NCBI RefSeq assembly: GCF_014203555.1
Contig: NZ_JACHJH010000003.1
Coordinates: 270,899 to 334,898 of the forward strand
Direction: 5' to 3'
Source of the DNA: Streptomyces olivoverticillatus
GTDB lineage: Bacteria; Actinomycetota; Actinomycetes; Streptomycetales; Streptomycetaceae
DNA length: 64,000 bases
The notes beneath the pieces were generated by a model. It did not search any database, was not told the DNA's origin, and was given only the letters and a program-made list of their open reading frames with translations. This document shows, in pieces, positions 55,697-64,000 of the stretch; positions within the stretch are counted from its first letter, which is position 1; each line of letters begins with the position of its first letter. Both the position numbers and the translations under genes were made by a program.

Positions 55697-58441
55697 GTGG
55701 AGCCGCAGGTGACGGACGAGCGGCCGCCGATGCGGCCACCGGTCGACAGCGGGTACGAACTCCTCGAACGCGACGAGGAACAGCAGCTGTTACGCGGCCT
55801 GCTGCGCGGCCTGCACGCCGGGCGCCCGGCACTGGCCGAGATCCACGGCGCGCCCGGCATGGGCCGCAGCGCCCTGCTGGAGCGCGCCGTGCACATGGCC
55901 CACGAGGAGGGGGTGCACGTCGCCACCGCCCAGGCCTCGCAGGAGGAGACACAGCTGCGCTACGGCGTCGCCGCGCAACTCCACGCCGCGACGGGCCCCC
56001 TCCCCGGGGCCGAGGGCCTGCTGCGCCCGGCCCGCGAGCGGGACGACCTCACCGCCGCGCTGTGCCGCGCCTTCCTCGCCGCCGCCCGCGAACGGCCCCT
56101 GATGCTCGTCGTCGACGACGTCCAGTGGGCCGACCCCCACTCCCTGCGCTGGCTGCAGGCGCTGGCCCGCAGGCTCTCCGCCGCACCCCTGATGCTGCTG
56201 ACCAGCCGCAGCGGCGCCACCCCCGGCGGCCCGCACGACCGCATCGAAACCGGGAGCCTGGCCGAACACACCGTCGCCCGGCACACCGTCACCCTCGCCC
56301 CGCTGTCGGCGGCCGGCGTGGGCACCGTCCTGGCCCGCGTCCTGGGCGGTCCCGCCGACGACGCGTTCCGCGAGGCGGCGGCCCGCGCCACCGAAGGCAA
56401 CCCCGGCGTGCTGCACTCGGTGGCGGGACGCTTCGCCCGGCACGGCTGGCCCGCACGCGTCGACCATCTGCCCCATCTGACCGACAGCGCGGCCGAAGCC
56501 GTCAGGGAACGCGCCGTGCGCACGCTGGCCGTGCTCCCCGCCGAACTCCTCGAAGTCCTGCGGGCCATCGCGGTCTGCGGCCGGCACGGCACCCTCGACA
56601 TGATCGCCGCCCTGGCGGAGCTGCGCACCGTCAGCGCCCGCCGCGCACTGGAACTGCTCTCCGGCACCGGCCTGCTGACCGGCACGGAGCAGCCCGCCTT
56701 CCGCGAACCGAAGGCCGCCGAGGCCGTGCTGGCCTGGCTGAGCGCCAACCGCCGCGAGGAGCTGTACGCCCGTGCCGCCGAACACGCCCACCGGGCGGCC
56801 GTCCCGGACCGGGGGCTGGCACGGATGCTGCTGGGCGCCCGGGTGCTGGGCACCGCCTGGGCCGTGGACGTCCTGCGCCGGGAGGCCGCACGCCGGCGGT
56901 CCGCCCGGGAACCGGCCGAAGCGGCCCGGCTGTTGCAGCGCGCCCTGCGCGAACCGATGCCCCCGCACCTGAGGATCGCCACCGTCGTCGAACTCGCCGA
57001 GGCCGTCCTGCCCTCCTCGCCCGAGGCCTGCGACCGCCACCTGCACCAGGCGCTCCTCGCACCGGCCGACGCCGACGCCGGCCCCTCCTGGGTGCGCGCC
57101 GCCGAACTGCTCATCGCCCGCGGCGACGTGATCTCGGCCCAGCCGCTGATCGCCCGCGTCACCGACCGCACCCCGGTGCGGCCCCCGGAGCGCGCTGCGC
57201 TACGGGCCCTGTACTGGATGGCCGAGCACAGCCAGCCGGAAGCCGCCCACGCGCTCGACCGGCCGCCCGTCGTCGAACTGCCCGAACACCCCACCGCACC
57301 CGCCGAAGCCGGGGCCGCCGCCTGGCGCGCCGCCCTGCTCGGCCGCGACATCACCGGCACCAGGGAACTCGCCCGCCTGGCCCTCGCCCCCGGCCACACG
57401 GTGCCGCCGGCCGCCCAGATCGCCGCCTGCCACGCCCTCGTGCTCACCGACGACCACGCTGACGCGCACGCGGGCCTCGACGCCCTGCTGCTGAGGGCCG
57501 AACACACCCACAACCACCCCGTCGCCGGCGTCGCCCTGCTCGTCACCGCGCTGGCACACCTGCACCAAGGACGGCCCGAAGCGGCCTCGGCCGCCCTCGA
57601 CCGGGCCCAGGAGGTCATGCCCCCGCACTGCTGGCACCCCCTCATGGCACCCGGCCCGGTCGCCCTGAAGACCCTCGTCCACCTCGAACAGGGCGACGTG
57701 GCCACCGCCGAACGCTCCGTGCAACTCGCCCGCGCCGGCTCCACAGACGGCGGTCTGGCCTGGGCCTACCTCCTCTACGCCCGAGGCAGGGTGCAACTGG
57801 CCGTCGGCCGCCGCGAGGAGGCACTGGCGGACCTGCTCGAATGCGGCCGGCAGCTCCTCGCCCGGCAAGCGGCCAACCCCGCCGTGCTGCCCTGGCGTTC
57901 GGCCGCGGCCCGGGCCTGCGGACCCAACGACGCGATGGCCGCCGCACTCCTGGCCGAAGAGCGCCGCCTCGCCCTCCACTGGGGCGCACCTGGCTCCCTG
58001 ACCCGGGCCCTGTACGCCGGTGACGAACCCGGCCGCCCGGCGGGCCCCGAACCGTCCGCACCGGCCGGCTGGCAGTACCGCCAAGCGCTCGTCGCCCTGG
58101 CCACCGCACCGCTGTCCGCACCGGACGCCATCGGCCCACTGCTGAACGCCGACGGCACCCCCGCACCGGAGCGCACCGCCCTGTCCGTACGCCCCCGGCG
58201 CCCGGACACCAGGGCACCCGGCCCCGCTCCCGGCACACTGCCACGCGGCCTGACCGGTGCCGAACAGCGTGTCGCCGCCCGGGCGGCGAGCGGCATGCCC
58301 AACCGGGCCATCGCCGCGGAACTGTCGGTGACACCGCGCACCGTCGAACTCCACCTCACCAAGGTCTACCGGAAGTTGGGCATCCAAGGACGCCCGGAGC
58401 TGGCCGACGCACTGGGGCACACACCAAGGGAGACGTCATGA
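55697..58441 (+). CDS. LAL-type LuxR regulator 2 (914 aa)
   Basis: A second LAL protein, GTG start at 55697 with GGAGAGAG upstream. A longer open frame reaching back into the first gene is not real. Walker A is HGAPGMGRSALL (residues 50-61) with Arg57 for lysine, and Walker B is LMLVVDDVQWADP. The helical TPR-like middle is followed by the HTH LTGAEQRVAARAASGMPNRA, TPRTVELHLTKVYRKLGI. It overlaps the third LAL by four bases (ATGA), so all three should be made together. It resembles the multi-regulator sets of polyene clusters. Confidence 0.93.
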   Translation: MEPQVTDERPPMRPPVDSGYELLERDEEQQLLRGLLRGLHAGRPALAEIHGAPGMGRSALLERAVHMAHEEGVHVATAQASQEETQLRYGVAAQLHAATGPLPGAEGLLRPARERDDLTAALCRAFLAAARERPLMLVVDDVQWADPHSLRWLQALARRLSAAPLMLLTSRSGATPGGPHDRIETGSLAEHTVARHTVTLAPLSAAGVGTVLARVLGGPADDAFREAAARATEGNPGVLHSVAGRFARHGWPARVDHLPHLTDSAAEAVRERAVRTLAVLPAELLEVLRAIAVCGRHGTLDMIAALAELRTVSARRALELLSGTGLLTGTEQPAFREPKAAEAVLAWLSANRREELYARAAEHAHRAAVPDRGLARMLLGARVLGTAWAVDVLRREAARRRSAREPAEAARLLQRALREPMPPHLRIATVVELAEAVLPSSPEACDRHLHQALLAPADADAGPSWVRAAELLIARGDVISAQPLIARVTDRTPVRPPERAALRALYWMAEHSQPEAAHALDRPPVVELPEHPTAPAEAGAAAWRAALLGRDITGTRELARLALAPGHTVPPAAQIAACHALVLTDDHADAHAGLDALLLRAEHTHNHPVAGVALLVTALAHLHQGRPEAASAALDRAQEVMPPHCWHPLMAPGPVALKTLVHLEQGDVATAERSVQLARAGSTDGGLAWAYLLYARGRVQLAVGRREEALADLLECGRQLLARQAANPAVLPWRSAAARACGPNDAMAAALLAEERRLALHWGAPGSLTRALYAGDEPGRPAGPEPSAPAGWQYRQALVALATAPLSAPDAIGPLLNADGTPAPERTALSVRPRRPDTRAPGPAPGTLPRGLTGAEQRVAARAASGMPNRAIAAELSVTPRTVELHLTKVYRKLGIQGRPELADALGHTPRETS

Positions 58442-61227
58442 CACCCCTGCTCGACCGGCAGCGCGAGCTCGACGCGATCACCCACGCCATGCAGGCGGCG
58501 GAGCCGGCGCGCGGCGCCCGCGGCGCCCTGCTGGTCGTCACCGGAGGCATCGGCATCGGCAGGACCGCCCTGCTCCGCGCCCTGCCCGCCATCGCCGAAC
58601 GCCGCGGCACCCAGGTCCTCTCCGCCAGCGGCGCCCTGCTCGAACAGGACTTCCCCTTCGGCGTGGTCAGCCAGCTCCTCGACCCCCTGCTCCCCGGGGC
58701 ACCCCTCGACCCGCCCGAGGGCGACCCGCACGGCGACTGGCTCGCGCTCGTCGCCGACCGCAGCGCCCGCAGACCCCTGCTGATCCTCGTCGACGACCTC
58801 CAGTGGGCCGACCCGCCCTCCCTGCGCTGGCTGGGCTACCTCGCCAAACGGCTCGCCAACCTGCGCGTCACCGTTGTCGTCACCGTCCGCGAGGGCGACC
58901 CGCGCTCGGAGGAGCCGCGTCTGCACGACGTCACCGACCGCGCGGCCCACGTCCTGCGGCCCTCCCCGCTGACCCGCTCCGGCATCGCCGAACTCGTGAC
59001 GGCACGCTTCGGCAGGCCCGCCGACCCCGCCTATGTGACGGCCTGCCACGACGTCACCGGCGGCAACCCCATGTTCCTCACCGCCACCCTCGCCGCGCTG
59101 GCGGGCACCGGCGAACCCGTGGCCGCACAGGCCACCGCCGTCCGCACCCAGCGCCTGACCTCCCTGCGCGAGCGGCTCGCCATCGCCCTGGGCTCCCAGC
59201 CCGCGCCCGTACGCGAACTCGCCAAGGCCCTGACCGTCCTCGACGAGGGCACCGACCCCGAACTCGCGGGCCGGCTCGCCGGGCTCGACGACACCGGACG
59301 GGAAGAGGCCGCCAGAGGACTGCACCGGCTGGGGCTGCTCGCCCCCGGACCCGCACTCCGCTTCGTCCACCAGGCCGTCCGCGACGCCGTCGAGGAAACG
59401 ATGACCCCCGTGGAACAGGAGGACGTCCACGTCTGCGCCGCCCTGCTCCTGCACACCGGCGGCCACCCCGCCGAACAGGCCGCGGCCCAGCTCCTGGCCG
59501 CCACCTCCTGCCAGGACGACTGGGCCGTCGACGTGCTGCGGGCCGCCGCCGAGGCGGCGCTGCGCCGCGGAGCCCCCGAAGACGCGGCCCGCTACCTGCG
59601 CAGGGCCCTGCTCGGCAGGTCGCCGTCCGGGTCCGACCGGGCTGCCCTCCTCGTCGACCTCGCCGTCATCGAGCGCGCCTTCGACCCCCTGGCCGCGATC
59701 CGGCACGTCTCCCAGGCCCTCCTGCTGCTCCCCACTGCCACCCAGCGCGCCAAGGCGGCCATCCGCATCCCGCCGTCCCTGCTCGGCGGCTGCCCCACGC
59801 CCACCGTCGAGGTGGTCGCCAAGGTGGCCGGTGAACTCGGCCCGGCCGAGCTCCTCACCGGATCCGACCGGGAGCTCGCCCTGCGACTGGAGGCCCGGCT
59901 GCGCCACGTCGCCGTCATCGGCCCCGGCGAACTCCCCGGCTGCGCCGACCGGTTGCGCGCCCTCGGCCCGTCCCCCTCGCTGCGCACCGCGGCCGAGCGC
60001 GAGCTGGTGACCGTACTGCTGCACGGCGCGACCATGACCCAGGGCCTGACCGCGTCCGAGGCCGCCCCCCTGGCCAACCGCATCCTCCAGTACGAGCCCG
60101 CCACCCCGGACCACGCCCACACCGCCCTGCCACTGCTCGCCCACGTCCTCATCGCGGCCGACTCCACCGAGACCATCGGCCCGTGGCTGGCCACCGCCCG
60201 CGAGCGCGCCCGCCGCGAGAACGCCACCGTCCCGCAAGGCGTCATCGCCATCGAGCTCACCCATGTGCTGCTGGCCCAGGGCAGACTCGCCGAGGCGCGC
60301 GCCCAGGCGGACGAGGTGCTCGCACTGGGCGTGGCCAACTGGGCCACCCTGCAGTCGATGACCGCCGTCGTCCTCGTCGCCATCGAGAGCCGGGACACCG
60401 AACTGGCCCGGCGGCTGCTGTCCTACCGACCCGAAGGCGCCGACCACGGCTACCGGCCCTCCTCGCTCCAGCTCATCCGGGGCTCCTCCGCGGTCCAGCG
60501 CGGCGACCTGCCCACGGCGCTGGAGTACTTCATGGACTGGGGGCGCTCCGCGGAGCGCGCCGACTGGCGCAATCCGGCCGTCTTCCCCTGGCGGGCCTGG
60601 GCGGCCGGGCTGCACTACCGGATGGGCGACACCCGCCAGGCCCACGAACTCGTCGACGAGGAGTACGCGCGGGCACGCGCCTGGGGCACCCCCGTGGCCA
60701 TCGGCCGCGCCCAGCGCGTCAAGGGCGCCCTCACTGCGGGGGAGCGCGGCCTGGACCTGCTGCGCGAGTCCCTGGCCACCCTCGAGGAATCGCCCAACGG
60801 CATGGAACGCGCCAGGACCGGCCTGCTCCTGGGCCGCCGCCTCCTCGACGCGGGCCGCCCCGAAGCCGAGACCCACCTGCGTCAGGCGCGCGAGGCGGCC
60901 CTGCTCAGCGGGGCGCACTGGCTCGCGGACCGGGCCGGCCGGGCGCTGTCCACCCTGGCCAGCTCCACGGCCTCGGTCGCCGTGGCCGCACTCACCCGCA
61001 CCGAGCGCCGCGTCGCGGGCCTCGCCGCGCACGGGGCGTCGAACAAGGACATAGCCGAGCGGCTGGAAGTGAGCTCGCGCGCGGTCGAGAAGCACCTGAC
61101 GCACGCCTACCGGAAGCTGAACGTGGCCGGCCGGTCCCAGCTCGCGGACGTCGCCCACCTGCTGCCGGGCGCCGCGGCCGCATTCCCCGACCGAACCGAA
61201 CCGAAGTCCAGAACTTACCGCCGGTAA
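58438..61227 (+). CDS. LAL-type LuxR regulator 3 (929 aa)
   Basis: The third LAL protein, translationally coupled to the second. Walker A is TGGIGIGRTALLRAL (residues 35-49) with Arg42 replacing lysine, and Walker B is LLILVDDLQWADPPSL. It has a long helical middle and a C-terminal HTH LTRTERRVAGLAAHGASNKD, SSRAVEKHLTHAYRKLNV. The last codons contain a TTACC-GCC-GGTAA palindrome. It is followed after 129 bases by the cytochrome P450 gene, with a GC-rich weak hairpin and T stretch between. Confidence 0.93.
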   Translation: MTPLLDRQRELDAITHAMQAAEPARGARGALLVVTGGIGIGRTALLRALPAIAERRGTQVLSASGALLEQDFPFGVVSQLLDPLLPGAPLDPPEGDPHGDWLALVADRSARRPLLILVDDLQWADPPSLRWLGYLAKRLANLRVTVVVTVREGDPRSEEPRLHDVTDRAAHVLRPSPLTRSGIAELVTARFGRPADPAYVTACHDVTGGNPMFLTATLAALAGTGEPVAAQATAVRTQRLTSLRERLAIALGSQPAPVRELAKALTVLDEGTDPELAGRLAGLDDTGREEAARGLHRLGLLAPGPALRFVHQAVRDAVEETMTPVEQEDVHVCAALLLHTGGHPAEQAAAQLLAATSCQDDWAVDVLRAAAEAALRRGAPEDAARYLRRALLGRSPSGSDRAALLVDLAVIERAFDPLAAIRHVSQALLLLPTATQRAKAAIRIPPSLLGGCPTPTVEVVAKVAGELGPAELLTGSDRELALRLEARLRHVAVIGPGELPGCADRLRALGPSPSLRTAAERELVTVLLHGATMTQGLTASEAAPLANRILQYEPATPDHAHTALPLLAHVLIAADSTETIGPWLATARERARRENATVPQGVIAIELTHVLLAQGRLAEARAQADEVLALGVANWATLQSMTAVVLVAIESRDTELARRLLSYRPEGADHGYRPSSLQLIRGSSAVQRGDLPTALEYFMDWGRSAERADWRNPAVFPWRAWAAGLHYRMGDTRQAHELVDEEYARARAWGTPVAIGRAQRVKGALTAGERGLDLLRESLATLEESPNGMERARTGLLLGRRLLDAGRPEAETHLRQAREAALLSGAHWLADRAGRALSTLASSTASVAVAALTRTERRVAGLAAHGASNKDIAERLEVSSRAVEKHLTHAYRKLNVAGRSQLADVAHLLPGAAAAFPDRTEPKSRTYRR
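61215..61227. promoter_or_regulatory. TTACC-N3-GGTAA palindrome upstream of the P450 gene
   Basis: TTACCgccGGTAA covers the end of the third LAL gene and lies 130 bases before the P450 start. It has the same half sites and spacing as the TetR operator at 49647-49659 (TTACCgcaGGTAA). It may be a second site for that regulator, or a coincidence of coding sequence. Confidence 0.35.
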
Positions 61228-61356
61228 CCGAACCTCGGGGCCGCCTCCACAGGGTTAGGCCCCCGGCCTTTTGCAACTCTTGACGGTCTTCACAGGCCGT
61301 CCATACGGTCAACTCGGCGGTGCCAAAGGCGGCGCGCCAACCCTGAAAGGCAGGAC

Positions 61357-64000
<2,644 letters not shown>

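Overview
The window is high-GC actinobacterial DNA, almost certainly a Streptomyces chromosome. Signs are the strong GC bias at third codon positions, frequent GTG starts, and genus-typical families: the XRE/DUF5753 + DUF397 + anti-sigma-like ATPase locus, an SSI-type protease inhibitor, a tripeptidyl-aminopeptidase-type hydrolase, MurT/GatD, large ATP-binding LuxR (LAL) regulators, and a P450-cholesterol oxidase pair. I saw no rRNA, tRNA or CRISPR.

Layout. 0-0.9 kb: tail of an IPT/TIG-repeat protein and a serine-recombinase remnant. 1.1-5.8 kb: biotin genes, bioB-bioA-bioD leftward and bioF divergent. 5.7-7.6 kb: DUF397 and XRE/DUF5753 genes divergent from an anti-sigma-type ATPase. 7.7-9.7 kb: an NlpC/P60 hydrolase behind a ydaO-type (c-di-AMP) riboswitch, and an accessory ClpP-like protease coupled to a small helical protein. 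10.3-11.6 kb: a PCMT-type methyltransferase behind a 37-residue peptide gene.

12-35.3 kb is an accessory, IS-rich stretch. It holds IS630 (two), IS5, IS701 and IS3 elements, remnants of IS21, IS630, Tn3 and another transposase, and several broken genes. Passenger genes include a methyltransferase-glycosyltransferase pair, a second IPT/TIG protein, a DUF4265 gene, a PQQ-type beta-propeller lipoprotein, and a secreted NucA/NucB-type nuclease with FG-GAP repeats followed by a possible ComJ-like inhibitor. Several of these genes are broken by one-base changes in G runs or by single in-frame TGA codons, so recent decay or assembly error must be considered.

35.8-51.7 kb is core chromosome: urease operon ureABCFGD (no ureE), a secreted S33 peptidase, a secreted protein of unknown fold, an SSI-family inhibitor, a CtaG-like copper protein, pfkA, murT-gatD (peptidoglycan amidation), peptide deformylase, a TetR regulator divergent from an acyl-CoA dehydrogenase across palindromic operators, and a DUF4352 lipoprotein.

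51.7-64 kb: an Sfp-type phosphopantetheinyl transferase diverges from three tandem LAL regulators (947, 914 and 929 aa), followed by a cytochrome P450 and a Tat-exported cholesterol oxidase that runs off the window. This gene set resembles the edge of a polyene macrolide cluster, although no polyketide synthase is visible. All three LAL proteins have arginine where the Walker A lysine should be.
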